A DNA stretch of 64,000 nt, taken from the NCBI RefSeq assembly GCF_900177245.1, contig NZ_FXBM01000001.1:1-64000 (forward strand), written 5' to 3'. A program made the translations under genes and the position numbers. The notes below the pieces were generated by a model. That model saw only the letters and a list, made by a program, of their open reading frames with translations, was not told the origin of the DNA and ran no database searches. Below, piece after piece: positions 1 through 7,704 of this stretch; the first letter of the stretch is position 1, and each line of letters begins with the position of its first letter. The DNA is from Rathayibacter oskolensis. GTDB taxonomy: Bacteria > Actinomycetota > Actinomycetes > Actinomycetales > Microbacteriaceae.

Positions 1-275
1 GCGTGCTCGAGCTCCCGCGACGCGACCCGCTCCGACACCCCCAACGCGACCGCGAAGTCCGCCCGGATGGACCGCTCCACCAGATCCGTCGTCTCACTGC
101 GCGACAGACCCCGAGCGAACGCCTCCGGCCACGCGAGCACCGCCCGATACCCGGCGTACAGCTCCTCAGCGGCCGCCAGCAGCACCGGCGCAGCGGAGCG
201 CGCGAGCTCGGCCGCGCGGTCGCCGTGCGCGCGCACCTGCGTGAGCGCCGCCTCCGCCATGCCGATCTCTGTCAT
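1..275 (-). CDS. DUF222 / HNH endonuclease-type protein, N-terminal fragment (cut by window edge)
   Basis: An open frame reads leftward from ATG at 275 off the window edge, giving about 91 residues. The fragment is alpha-helical and carries a pattern typical of the N-terminus of DUF222 (13E12-type) proteins: SIRADFAVALGVSERVASRE, a helix-turn-like segment. These proteins usually end in an HNH nuclease domain, which would lie outside the window, so nuclease activity is inference. A second in-frame ATG at 260 is possible. The sequence TTCAAT lies 6 nt upstream of the first ATG and could be the -10 of a leaderless transcript, but the match is weak. Such genes are multicopy in Microbacteriaceae and their role is unclear. 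Confidence 0.7.
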   Translation of the reverse strand, partial: MTEIGMAEAALTQVRAHGDRAAELARSAAPVLLAAAEELYAGYRAVLAWPEAFARGLSRSETTDLVERSIRADFAVALGVSERVASRELEH

Positions 276-470
276 ACACGTATTGAACCAGCGACCACCG
301 ACACCGGAGCCGCCAGGACACCCGCGCCGGACACAGCGGGCCCGATCCGCCCCTGGGGAGGAGGCACGCCGCAATCCGAGCAGTACCCAGCCCGCGCCGC
401 CGCTGGCAACCCCCTTCAACGCGCCCCGCCGCGAGTCGCACGCTGGTGACCACGCCGACAGGAGTACCGC

Positions 471-1610
471 ATGCGCGCAATGGCCTACAGGGGCCCCTAC
501 AAGATCCGGGTCGAGGAGAAGGACAGGCCCCGCATCGAGCACCCGAACGACGCGATCGTCCGCGTCGTCCTGGCCTCGATCTGCGGCTCCGACCTGCACC
601 TCTACCACGGCCTCCTCCCCGACACGAGGATCGGGCACACCTTCGGCCACGAGTTCATCGGCGTGGTCGACGAGATCGGCCCCTCGGTGCAGAACCTGCG
701 CGTCGGCGACCGCGTGATGGTGCCCTTCACCATCTACTGCGGCTCGTGCTGGTTCTGCTCGAGAGGCCTCTACTCCAACTGCCACAACGTGAACCCCAAC
801 GCGACGGCGGTCGGCGGCATCTACGGCTACTCCCACACCGCGGGCGGCTACGACGGCGGCCAGGCCGAGTTCGTGCGCGTGCCCTTCGCCGACGTCGGGC
901 CGAGCGTGATCCCCGAGTGGCTGCCCGACGAGGACGCCCTGATGCTCACCGACGCCTTCTCGACCGGCTACTTCGGCGCCCAGCTCGGCGACATCGCCGA
1001 GGGCGACACGGTCGTCGTGCTCGGCGCCGGTCCGGTCGGTCTGGCCGCTGCCCGCTCCTCCTGGCTGATGGGCGCCGGCCGCGTGATCGTCGTCGACCAG
1101 CTGCAGTACCGCCTCGCCAAGGCCCGCGACTTCGCCTACGCCGAGACGATCGACTTCTCGGAGCAGGACGATCTCGTGGTCCGTCTCAAGAAGGAGACCG
1201 GCGGTCTCGGCGCCGATGTCGTCATCGACGCGGTCGGCGCGGAGGCGGACGGGAACGTCCTCCAGCACCTCACCGGCGCGAAGCTCAAGCTGCAGGGCGG
1301 ATCGCCGGTCGCCCTCAACTGGGCCATCGACTCGGTGCGCAAGGGCGGAACGGTCTCGGTCATGGGCGCCTACGGTCCCGTGCCGAGCGCGGTGAAGTTC
1401 GGCGACGCGGTCAACAAGGGCCTCACTCTGCGGATGAACCAGGCCCCGGTCAAGCGGCAGTGGCCGCGACTGCTCGAGCACATCAGGGCCGGCCACCTCA
1501 GGCCCAGCGACATGATCACCCACCGCATCCCGCTCGAGCACATCGCCGAGGGGTACCACATGTTCTCGTCCAAGCTCGACGGGTGCATCAAGACCGTCGT
1601 CGTCCCGTAG
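471..1610 (+). CDS. Zinc-dependent alcohol dehydrogenase (MDR family)
   Basis: 379 residues, the usual length for medium-chain zinc alcohol/formaldehyde dehydrogenases. The catalytic zinc site is seen as Cys38 (ICGSD) and His60-Glu61 (GHE). The structural zinc site is seen as the Cys90, 93, 96, 104 cluster (CGSCWFCSRGLYSNC). A GAGPVG nucleotide-binding loop lies near residue 186. The protein most resembles glutathione-independent formaldehyde dehydrogenase-like members, which have a long insertion before the C-terminal catalytic part. NAD-linked oxidation of an alcohol or aldehyde is family knowledge; the substrate is unknown. AGGAG lies 6 nt before ATG 471; ATG 480 is a less likely start. 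The next gene begins 8 nt after the stop, so the two are probably cotranscribed. Confidence 0.9.
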   Translation: MRAMAYRGPYKIRVEEKDRPRIEHPNDAIVRVVLASICGSDLHLYHGLLPDTRIGHTFGHEFIGVVDEIGPSVQNLRVGDRVMVPFTIYCGSCWFCSRGLYSNCHNVNPNATAVGGIYGYSHTAGGYDGGQAEFVRVPFADVGPSVIPEWLPDEDALMLTDAFSTGYFGAQLGDIAEGDTVVVLGAGPVGLAAARSSWLMGAGRVIVVDQLQYRLAKARDFAYAETIDFSEQDDLVVRLKKETGGLGADVVIDAVGAEADGNVLQHLTGAKLKLQGGSPVALNWAIDSVRKGGTVSVMGAYGPVPSAVKFGDAVNKGLTLRMNQAPVKRQWPRLLEHIRAGHLRPSDMITHRIPLEHIAEGYHMFSSKLDGCIKTVVVP

Positions 1611-1618
1611 GAGCCACC

Positions 1619-2185
1619 GTGCCGTACACCGCAGACACTCCCGTCCCGCCGCCCACGAGCGAGTCCCTGCGCGCTAGGATCCCCGGCTGGGGAGCCGATC
1701 TCGACCACGCCGACCGGCCCGCCTTCCCCCGCGAGAGCTTCGACCTCCCTCCGTCGGGCGCCCACTGGGCGAAGCCGTCGCCGATGGATCCCGCGGGCTA
1801 CCGCGAGCGGAGCATCGAGCACCTCGAGCTGCCCCCGGTCTTCGGCACGGCGCAGCCCCTGCACGGAGTCTCGGGGGCGATCCGGCGCTTCGCCTACGAG
1901 CGCTTCAGCGAGGGCCGGAGCGTGCACTGGCTGCTGCTGATCCTCGGCGACCGGGTCGACGCGACGGGCGCGCATCTGCGCTCGCTCGCCACGCTCCGGC
2001 CCGATGACCCGGTCACCGAGACGGGAGTGCTCTCGGAGGCGCGGCGCCACCCGATCGCGTCGCGCCGCGGCCGCTCCGACGTGCGGCACCAGGCGCTCGA
2101 TCCACTGATCGTGGCGGGTCCCTGGGTGCTGTCGGCGATCGGAGTCGTGCTCGGCGGGCGGGCGCTGCTGCGCCGGCTGCGCTGA
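1619..2185 (+). CDS. Conserved small protein with C-terminal membrane segment, partner of the alcohol dehydrogenase
   Basis: 188 residues from GTG 1619, chosen because it lies just after the dehydrogenase stop at 1610; the open frame extends upstream only as a shadow of that gene. The N-terminal two thirds are polar and Pro-rich, with runs such as FPRESFDLPPSGAHWAKPSP. The last 30 residues form a hydrophobic helix (VLSAIGVVLGG) followed by arginines, so the protein is probably tail-anchored in the membrane. I do not recognise a named domain. Its position directly downstream of the dehydrogenase suggests a linked role, perhaps as a membrane partner, but that is inference only. Confidence 0.7.
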   Translation: MPYTADTPVPPPTSESLRARIPGWGADLDHADRPAFPRESFDLPPSGAHWAKPSPMDPAGYRERSIEHLELPPVFGTAQPLHGVSGAIRRFAYERFSEGRSVHWLLLILGDRVDATGAHLRSLATLRPDDPVTETGVLSEARRHPIASRRGRSDVRHQALDPLIVAGPWVLSAIGVVLGGRALLRRLR

Positions 2186-2195
2186 CGCCGGGAGC

Positions 2196-2212
2196 CTGCT
2201 GGTCGAGTAGCC
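2196..2212 (+). repeat. Half-copy of the dispersed inverted repeat seen at 15131-15227
   Basis: Seventeen bases here (ctgctggtcgagtagcc) match 15 of 17 positions of the outer arm of the large inverted repeat at 15131. The site sits just downstream of the stop at 2185, between convergent genes. No second arm is visible here. Confidence 0.5.
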
Positions 2213-2240
2213 GCGCAGCACCGCACCCTCGGCCCCGCCC

Positions 2241-3182
2241 TCAGCGGCTCGCCGGCGCGCTCCCCGCCGTCGGCGTCGTCGTCGTGTCGACCGACGCGGT
2301 GAGCGCGACGACGTAGCCCGACTCGACGTCGCCGCTCATCGTCGCGAGCTGAAGGGCCCCGCCGTCGTCGCCGAACACGTTGTCGGAGTCGAGACTCACC
2401 TGCGCGAGGTTCTGCGTCGAGCCGTCGTAGGCGTCGAGCGCGTACACGGCGGCGCACGCCTCCTCCTGCAGCGCGACCTGCGACGTCGCGATCGCGTTCG
2501 TCGAGTCGGTGATCGAGTCGATGCCGGGGTAGACCTCGAAGTGGATGTGCGGCCACCGCCCCGAGTAGCAGGCCGGGAACACGGAGGTGAAGGTCACGGT
2601 GCCGTCCGCATCGGCCACCTGCACGCCCCGGAGGTAGGTCTCGTCCTCGATCCCGCTCGAGTACATCGAGTAGCTGCCGTCGGCATCGCAGTGCCAGACG
2701 TAGACGGCGGCGTCGGCGAAGGGGGCGCCTCCGTTCGCGGCGTCGAGGATCGTCAGGCTCAGCGTCATCGCGACTCCGGCCGCGGTCGCCCCGCCGCCGA
2801 TGCTCGAGCGGAGGTCGCTGCGGATGATCCCCGCGTTCTCGAGCACGTCGACTCCGTTCGACCCGTCGCCCGGGTAGGGGCCGGCGGTCTCGTCGGGGAT
2901 CTCCGAGACGGCGGCGGGGGCGGACGCGGACGCAGTGGCGGTGGCCGACGCCGTCGCGGTCGGCCCGGCGGTCGCTGCCGTCCCCCCGACGGTCGAGCAC
3001 GCGGCGAGCCCGACCGAGGCGGCGCCGACTCCGATCAGCGAGAGCACCCGCCGCCGCGAGAACAGCGTCGCGACATCGAAGAGGAGCCCCTGGTCGACGA
3101 CCTCGTCGTCGGGGCGGTCGAGGCGGCGCCCCTCGTAGGCGAGTCCGCTCGGGGTGCGCTGGGGCTCGGGAATGCGGGTCAT
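2241..3182 (-). CDS. Exported intradiol ring-cleavage dioxygenase-like protein (Tat/lipoprotein signal)
   Basis: 313 residues. The N-terminus has arginines at 43-45, a hydrophobic stretch and a lipobox-like LAAC ending at Cys62, which suggests Tat export followed by lipidation, although the signal starts unusually far in, at about residue 40. A Ser/Thr/Ala linker leads to an intradiol dioxygenase core: the ETAGPYP entry motif, VYVWHCDADGSY (a Tyr ligand candidate) and SGRWPHIHFEVY with two His ligand candidates. Family members cleave catechols between the hydroxyls using non-haem Fe(III). Most characterised ones are cytoplasmic, so an exported version is notable and its substrate is unknown. 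No catechol-pathway genes lie nearby. Confidence 0.85.
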   Translation of the reverse strand: MTRIPEPQRTPSGLAYEGRRLDRPDDEVVDQGLLFDVATLFSRRRVLSLIGVGAASVGLAACSTVGGTAATAGPTATASATATASASAPAAVSEIPDETAGPYPGDGSNGVDVLENAGIIRSDLRSSIGGGATAAGVAMTLSLTILDAANGGAPFADAAVYVWHCDADGSYSMYSSGIEDETYLRGVQVADADGTVTFTSVFPACYSGRWPHIHFEVYPGIDSITDSTNAIATSQVALQEEACAAVYALDAYDGSTQNLAQVSLDSDNVFGDDGGALQLATMSGDVESGYVVALTASVDTTTTPTAGSAPASR

Positions 3183-3270
3183 CGTGGTGCTCCTCTGTCG
3201 GCTCTGGTCTGTTCTGCCTCCCAGGCTGACCAGCGCCGCTGTGCGGATCCGATGAGCTTCCGATGAGCCG

Positions 3271-3334
3271 CTGCTCAGGATGCCCGCTGGTCAGGGTGCC
3301 CGCTGCTCAGGCCGCCCCCTGCTCAGGGCGCCCC
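3271..3334. repeat. Four tandem 16-bp units overlapping the 3' end of modA
   Basis: Four consecutive 16-base units start with ctg(c/g)tcagg at 3271, 3287, 3303 and 3319. The last unit contains the stop codon of the leftward modA gene (3323-3325). Units 1 and 2 end in tgcccg and units 3 and 4 in cgcccc, so the array looks like two rounds of duplication. Confidence 0.8.
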
Positions 3335-4087
3335 GAAGCCCGCCGCCTCGAGGACCGCCCGACCCTCCGCCGACTCGACGTACGCCGCGAATGCCCGCGC
3401 CGCCTCCGGATCGGCCGACCCGGTGAGCGGCGCGATCGGGTAGGTGTTGACGGCCGCCGCCGCCTCGGGAGTCGGGACGCCCTCGACGGCGTCTCCCGCC
3501 GCGAGCACGTCGGTGACGTAGACGAGCCCCGCGTCGGCCTCTCCCGACCGCACCTTGCCCAGCACATCGGTGACCGACGACTCCTCGCTGACGGGCGCGA
3601 GCTGCACCCCTGCCGCGGCGGTCACCGCCGCCGTCGCCGCGCCGCACGGCACCTGGGGTGCGCAGACGACGGTCGCCACGCCCTCCCGCGCGAGATCGGC
3701 GAGGGAGGCGACGCCCGCCGGGTTCCCGGGTGGCACGACGATCTCGAGCACGTTCGTGGCGAACGCGACGGGCTCGGCGGCGGTGAGTCCCGCCTCCGTC
3801 ACTCGCGCCATCGTCGTGGTGTCGGCCGAGGCGAAGACGTCGGCCGGCGCGCCGTTCTCGATCTGGGTCGCCAGGTCGGAGGAGCCGGCGAAGGACAGCT
3901 CGACGCTCGTCCCCGGATGCGCGGCCTCGTAGTCGTCGGCGATCTCGGTGAAGACGCTCGTGAGGGAGGCGGCGGCGAACACGGTCACGGTCGTCGACTC
4001 CGATCCCGGCTCGGCCTGCGCGCAGCCCGCGAGCGCGAGCAGGGCGGCGGAGGCGGCGATCACCTCGACCGTGCGGCGACTGGTCAC
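3323..4087 (-). CDS. modA: Molybdate-binding lipoprotein ModA
   Basis: 254 residues from GTG 4087, which has a strong GGGGAGGTGAC Shine-Dalgarno just upstream; the frame continues further upstream without a better start. A signal peptide with lipobox LAGC gives Cys22 as the lipidation site. The mature protein shows the ModA pattern: TVFAAASLTSVFTEIADDYE, FAGSSDLATQIENGAPADVF, VVCAPQVPCG, and a closing AFAAYVESAEGRAVLEAAGF. It would capture molybdate or tungstate for an ABC importer. No modB or modC is adjacent, and the downstream gene is an exported dioxygenase, so the transporter partners must lie elsewhere or be missing. Confidence 0.92.
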   Translation of the reverse strand: MTSRRTVEVIAASAALLALAGCAQAEPGSESTTVTVFAAASLTSVFTEIADDYEAAHPGTSVELSFAGSSDLATQIENGAPADVFASADTTTMARVTEAGLTAAEPVAFATNVLEIVVPPGNPAGVASLADLAREGVATVVCAPQVPCGAATAAVTAAAGVQLAPVSEESSVTDVLGKVRSGEADAGLVYVTDVLAAGDAVEGVPTPEAAAAVNTYPIAPLTGSADPEAARAFAAYVESAEGRAVLEAAGFGAP

Positions 4088-4271
4088 GTCACCTCCCCGC
4101 TCGATGTCCTTCCGCAGCTGCGGGTGCCATCCGACTCTAGCTCCGCTCCTGCGGATCCGAATTCCCCCCGAGCGTCGGTCGGTATCGTGGCCCCGGGAGT
4201 CCAGCTCCGCGCTCCCGTCCCGCCCGTGCTCGACCTGTACGCACCACCCACCCGTATCGAGGGAGATCACC

Positions 4272-5324
4272 GTGACCCAGGGACGCCTCCGCGTCGTCGC
4301 CGCCACCCCGATCAGCGACGAGCTGATCGCGCGAGTGGTCGAGCTCGAGCCTCGGATCGACTTCGTCGCCGACCAGAGCCTCCTCCCGCCGATGCGGCAC
4401 CCGGGCGACCACCAGGGCGACCCCGACTTCGAGCGGACCGCCGAGCAGCAGGCCGCGTTCGAAGAGCTGATCGACTCGGCCGACGTCCTCTACGGCGTCC
4501 CCGACGAGAAGCCGGCGGCACTCGCTCGCGCCGTCGCCGCGAACCCCTCGCTGCGCTGGGTCCAGACGATGCCCGCCGGTGGAGGCGCGCAGGTGAAGGC
4601 CGCCGCGCTCTCACCCGAGCAGCTCGAGCGCGTCGCGTTCTCGACGTCGGCCGGGGTCCACTCCGAGCCGCTCGCCGAGTTCTCGATCTTCGGCCTCTTC
4701 GCGGGCGCGAAGTCGCTGCCCCGCCTCCAGGAGCTGCAGCGCGACCACGTCTGGGGCAGGAGGTGGACGATGGGGCTGCTCTCGGAGCAGACGATCCTCG
4801 TCGTCGGCCTCGGCACCATCGGCCGCGCGACGGCCCGCAAGCTCTCGCAGCTCGGCGCCCGCGTCATCGGCACGAGTCGCCACGAGGAGTCGGTCGAGCA
4901 CGTGGACGAGATCGTGGCGCCCTCGGCGATCGCCGACGTGGCCGACCGCATCGACGGAGTCGTCGTCACCCTCCCCGGGACCAGCGCGACCGAGAAGCTC
5001 GTCGGCTCCGACTTCTTCGAGGCGCTGCGCCCGGGTGCGACGCTCGTCAGCGTCGGCCGCGGCACCGTGATCGACGAGGAGGCGCTGCTCGACGCGCTCG
5101 ACGACGGGAGGGTCGGCTTCGCGGCGCTCGACGTGGTCGCGCAGGAGCCGCTCGCCCAGGACAGCCCGCTCTGGTCGCACTCGAGCGTGCTGATCAGCCC
5201 GCACACGGCCGCGCTCAACTCCGCCGAGGACCGCCTGATCGCCGAGCTCTTCGCGCGGAACGCCACCCGGTTCCTCGACGGCGAGCCGCTCGTCAACCGC
5301 GTGGACACCGTCGAGTTCTACTGA
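4272..5324 (+). CDS. D-isomer-specific 2-hydroxyacid dehydrogenase
   Basis: 350 residues from GTG 4272, preceded by a GGGAGA element. It has the two-domain layout of the family: an N-terminal catalytic half and an NAD-binding fold with VVGLGTIG. The catalytic Arg lies in VGRGTVIDEEAL, the Glu in VVAQEPLAQDSPLW and the His in ISPHTAAL. It would reduce a 2-oxoacid or oxidise a D-2-hydroxyacid with NAD(P). The substrate cannot be read from the sequence and the neighbours give no clue. The gene is monocistronic and followed by a hairpin at 5330-5355. Confidence 0.9.
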   Translation: MTQGRLRVVAATPISDELIARVVELEPRIDFVADQSLLPPMRHPGDHQGDPDFERTAEQQAAFEELIDSADVLYGVPDEKPAALARAVAANPSLRWVQTMPAGGGAQVKAAALSPEQLERVAFSTSAGVHSEPLAEFSIFGLFAGAKSLPRLQELQRDHVWGRRWTMGLLSEQTILVVGLGTIGRATARKLSQLGARVIGTSRHEESVEHVDEIVAPSAIADVADRIDGVVVTLPGTSATEKLVGSDFFEALRPGATLVSVGRGTVIDEEALLDALDDGRVGFAALDVVAQEPLAQDSPLWSHSSVLISPHTAALNSAEDRLIAELFARNATRFLDGEPLVNRVDTVEFY

Positions 5325-5329
5325 GCCCT

Positions 5330-5355
5330 GCCCGGATCCCTTCGGTGGATCGGGC
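5330..5355 (+). terminator. Hairpin after the hydroxyacid dehydrogenase
   Basis: gcccggatcc (5330-5339) pairs with ggatcgggc (5347-5355) with one bulged G and a 7-nt loop. It starts 5 nt after the stop codon. There is no U-tract, which is common in high-GC actinobacterial terminators. Confidence 0.6.
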
Positions 5356-5417
5356 TCCGGGAGCCCCGCAGAGCCATCTGACTCCCGGTTCTGCGCCGCT
5401 CGGAGCCCCGGACGGCC

Positions 5418-5429
5418 TACCGTTGCAGT
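5418..5429 (+). promoter_or_regulatory. -10 box TACCGT of a probable leaderless transcript for the RNA helicase
   Basis: TACCGT at 5418-5423 fits TAnnnT and is followed by exactly 6 nt before ATG 5430. No Shine-Dalgarno precedes the ATG, so transcription probably starts at or next to the A of ATG. No convincing -35 was seen. Confidence 0.5.
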
Positions 5430-7259
5430 ATGGCGACCACCGATACACCTTCTTCCGCCCCCGAGAGCGACACCGCTCCGGAGGCAGCGACCACTCCCGA
5501 GGCCGATTCCGCCCCCTCGCAGACCTTCTCCGACCTCGGCCTGAGCGACCCCGTGCTCAAGGCGCTCAAGGAGGTCGGCTACGAGACCCCCTCGGCGATC
5601 CAGGCCGCGACGATCCCCTCCCTCCTCTCCGGCCGCGACGTCCTCGGCGTCGCGCAGACCGGAACCGGCAAGACCGCCGCGTTCGCGCTGCCGATCCTGT
5701 CGCGCCTCGACCTCTCGCAGAAGACCCCGCAGGCTCTCGTCCTCGCGCCCACGCGCGAGCTCGCGCTGCAGGTCTGCGAGGCGTTCGAGCGCTACGCGTC
5801 GGGCCTGCGCGGCGTCCACGTGCTCCCCGTCTACGGCGGCCAGGGCTACGGCACGCAGCTCTCCGCTCTCCGCCGCGGCGTCCACGTCGTCGTCGGCACG
5901 CCCGGCCGCATCATGGACCACCTCGAGAAGGGAACGCTCGACCTCTCGCAGCTCAAGTTCCTGGTGCTCGACGAGGCCGACGAGATGCTCAAGATGGGCT
6001 TCGCGGAGGATGTCGAGACGATCCTCGCCGACACCCCGATCGAGAAGCAGATCGCGCTGTTCTCGGCGACGATGCCCGCTCAGATCCGCCGCATCTCGGG
6101 CAAGTACCTCAAGGAGCCCGAGGAGATCACGGTCAAGAACAAGACCACGACCTCCGTCAACACCACCCAGCGCTACCTGATGGTGTCCTACCCGCAGAAG
6201 GTCGACGCCCTCACCCGCATCCTCGAGGTCGAGAACTTCGAGGGCATGATCGTGTTCGTCCGCACCAAGAGCGAGACGGAGTCGCTGGCCGAGAAGCTGC
6301 GCGCCCGCGGCTACACCGCCGCCGCGATCAGCGGAGACGTGCAGCAGGCACAGCGCGAGCGCACGGTCGAGCAGCTGAAGTCGGGCAAGCTCGACATCCT
6401 CGTGGCGACCGACGTGGCCGCCCGCGGTCTCGACGTCGAGCGGATCAGCCACGTCGTCAACTACGACATCCCGATCGACACGGAGTCGTACGTGCACCGC
6501 ATCGGCCGGACGGGCCGTGCCGGGCGCAGCGGCGCGGCGATCAGCTTCGTCACGCCGCGCGAGCGCCGCCTCCTCGTCGCGATCGAGAAGGCGACCCGCC
6601 AGCCCCTCACCGAGATGCGGATGCCGAGCGTCGAGGACGTCAACGTCACCCGCCTCTCGCGCTTCGACGACGCGATCACGGAGGCGCTCGCCGACCGCGA
6701 GCGGCTCGACCGGTTCCGCGACATCATCGGCCACTACGTCGAGCACCACGACGTGGTCGAGTCGGATGTCGCCGCCGCACTGGCGATCGTCGCGCAGGGC
6801 GAGGAGCCGCTGCTGCTCTCGCCCGACGACCCGCGCTTCGCCCGCCGCGAGCGGGAGGAGCGCACCGACGGCCGCGCCGACCGCGACGGCGGCGACCGGG
6901 GCGAGCGTCCCGAGCGGCGTCAGCGCCCGTCGAACAGCAACCTCGCGTCGTACCGCATCGAGGTGGGCCGCCGCCAGCGCGTGGAGCCCCGCCAGATCGT
7001 GGGTGCGCTCGCGAACGAGGGCGGCCTCAATCGCGGCGACTTCGGGCACATCGACATCCGACCGGACTTCTCGATCGTCGAGCTGCCGGCCGATCTGCCG
7101 CAGGAGGTGCTCGACCGCCTCGCCGACACGCGCATCAGCGGTCAGCTGATCGAGCTGAAGCCCGACCGCCGGCCGAGCCGTGCCGGTGCCGACCGCGGGG
7201 GACGCCCGGGCGGCCCCTCGCGCTCGACGGAGCGGCCGGCGCGCAAGCCGCGCTACTGA
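5430..7259 (+). CDS. DEAD-box ATP-dependent RNA helicase with DbpA-like RNA-binding C-terminus
   Basis: 609 residues. An acidic Ser/Thr/Pro-rich N-terminus of about 30 residues precedes the helicase core. The core shows the Q-motif region (FSDLGLSDPVLKAL, YETPSAIQ), AQTGTGKT (75-82), PTRELALQV, GTPGRI, VLDEADEML, FSATMP, IVFVRTKSE, DVAARGLDV and HRIGRTGRAG. After an Arg/Glu/Asp-rich linker, the segment NLASYRIEVGRRQRVEPRQI to about residue 580 matches the DbpA/CsdA C-terminal RNA-binding fold, with a basic tail. Such helicases remodel rRNA or mRNA, in ribosome assembly or at low temperature. Which role applies here is unknown. Confidence 0.95.
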   Translation: MATTDTPSSAPESDTAPEAATTPEADSAPSQTFSDLGLSDPVLKALKEVGYETPSAIQAATIPSLLSGRDVLGVAQTGTGKTAAFALPILSRLDLSQKTPQALVLAPTRELALQVCEAFERYASGLRGVHVLPVYGGQGYGTQLSALRRGVHVVVGTPGRIMDHLEKGTLDLSQLKFLVLDEADEMLKMGFAEDVETILADTPIEKQIALFSATMPAQIRRISGKYLKEPEEITVKNKTTTSVNTTQRYLMVSYPQKVDALTRILEVENFEGMIVFVRTKSETESLAEKLRARGYTAAAISGDVQQAQRERTVEQLKSGKLDILVATDVAARGLDVERISHVVNYDIPIDTESYVHRIGRTGRAGRSGAAISFVTPRERRLLVAIEKATRQPLTEMRMPSVEDVNVTRLSRFDDAITEALADRERLDRFRDIIGHYVEHHDVVESDVAAALAIVAQGEEPLLLSPDDPRFARREREERTDGRADRDGGDRGERPERRQRPSNSNLASYRIEVGRRQRVEPRQIVGALANEGGLNRGDFGHIDIRPDFSIVELPADLPQEVLDRLADTRISGQLIELKPDRRPSRAGADRGGRPGGPSRSTERPARKPRY

Positions 7260-7261
7260 CA

Positions 7262-7306
7262 CTCCCGCCGGGCTGACGCTCCCGCCGGGCTGACGCTCCC
7301 GCCGGG
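7262..7306. repeat. 17-bp tandem repeat (about 2.6 copies) between convergent genes
   Basis: Units of ctcccgccgggctgacg start at 7262 and 7279, and a partial third (ctcccgccggg) starts at 7296. The array begins 3 nt after the helicase stop and feeds into the hairpin at 7288-7316. Confidence 0.8.
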
Positions 7307-7316
7307 AGTCTCAGCC
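7288..7316. terminator. Bidirectional hairpin between convergent genes
   Basis: ggctga...tcagcc outer arms and ctccc-gcc-gggag inner arms form an 11-bp stem interrupted by a 2-nt internal mismatch. It overlaps the stop codon of the leftward gene (7311-7313) and follows the helicase gene, so it can serve both strands. Confidence 0.6.
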
Positions 7317-7622
7317 CGCGAGGGCCCGCGCGTCGGCCTCGGCGGCCTCGTGGCGCGCGAGCTTCTTCGCGATCGAGTCGCGCTCGGCGCGCAGCGACGC
7401 GATCGTCGGCTGGTCCAGACGCGGATCGGCGATGTCGGCGAAGGGGCTCGCGGTGCCGGTCCGGGCGGCCACGAGCGCGGAGTACGACGTCGCCGCGGCG
7501 CGGAGATCGGCCGCCGCTCGCTCGACCTTGCGCTGACTCGACTCCTTGTCGGTGACGAGAGCGGCGTGCTTGCTGAGGGCCGCTACCAGGGCGCGGTGGG
7601 CTGCGTCAATCTTCTTGCTCAT
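7311..7622 (-). CDS. Small coiled-coil protein of unknown function
   Basis: 103 residues from ATG 7622. An upstream in-frame ATG at 7640 exists, but the -10-like CATAAT at 7629-7634 lies exactly 6 nt before 7622 and would make the upstream start untranscribed. The protein is Ala/Lys/Glu/Arg-rich, begins MSKKIDAAHRAL and is predicted by eye to be almost entirely helical with heptad-like patterning. It has no signal peptide, membrane segment or cysteine. I do not recognise a family. A cytoplasmic structural or nucleoid-related role is possible but unsupported. Confidence 0.65.
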   Translation of the reverse strand: MSKKIDAAHRALVAALSKHAALVTDKESSQRKVERAAADLRAAATSYSALVAARTGTASPFADIADPRLDQPTIASLRAERDSIAKKLARHEAAEADARALAG

Positions 7623-7628
7623 GGGCGC

Positions 7629-7634
7629 ATTATG
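7629..7634 (-). promoter_or_regulatory. -10 box CATAAT of a probable leaderless transcript
   Basis: On the minus strand CATAAT is followed by gcgccc and then ATG 7622. No ribosome-binding site is present between them. Confidence 0.5.
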
Positions 7635-7704
7635 TCGCACGATCGCCTCGAGAGGCGAGTTCCCGAGCGGGGCACGGAACCGGGGCGCGGACGCCCGGGG
7701 AGGG

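Noticed and set aside
1-275. A mobile-element end
   Set aside because: DUF222/HNH proteins can accompany mobile DNA, but no terminal repeat, integrase or transposase is visible at the edge.
4611-7262. An 883-residue minus-strand frame across the helicase gene
   Set aside because: Antisense shadow of the helicase, with long low-complexity runs and no recognisable motif.
3263-7276. A 1337-residue open frame on the plus strand
   Set aside because: It is Arg/Ala/Pro-rich with no domain and overlaps modA, the hydroxyacid dehydrogenase and the helicase in other frames. It is a product of high GC.
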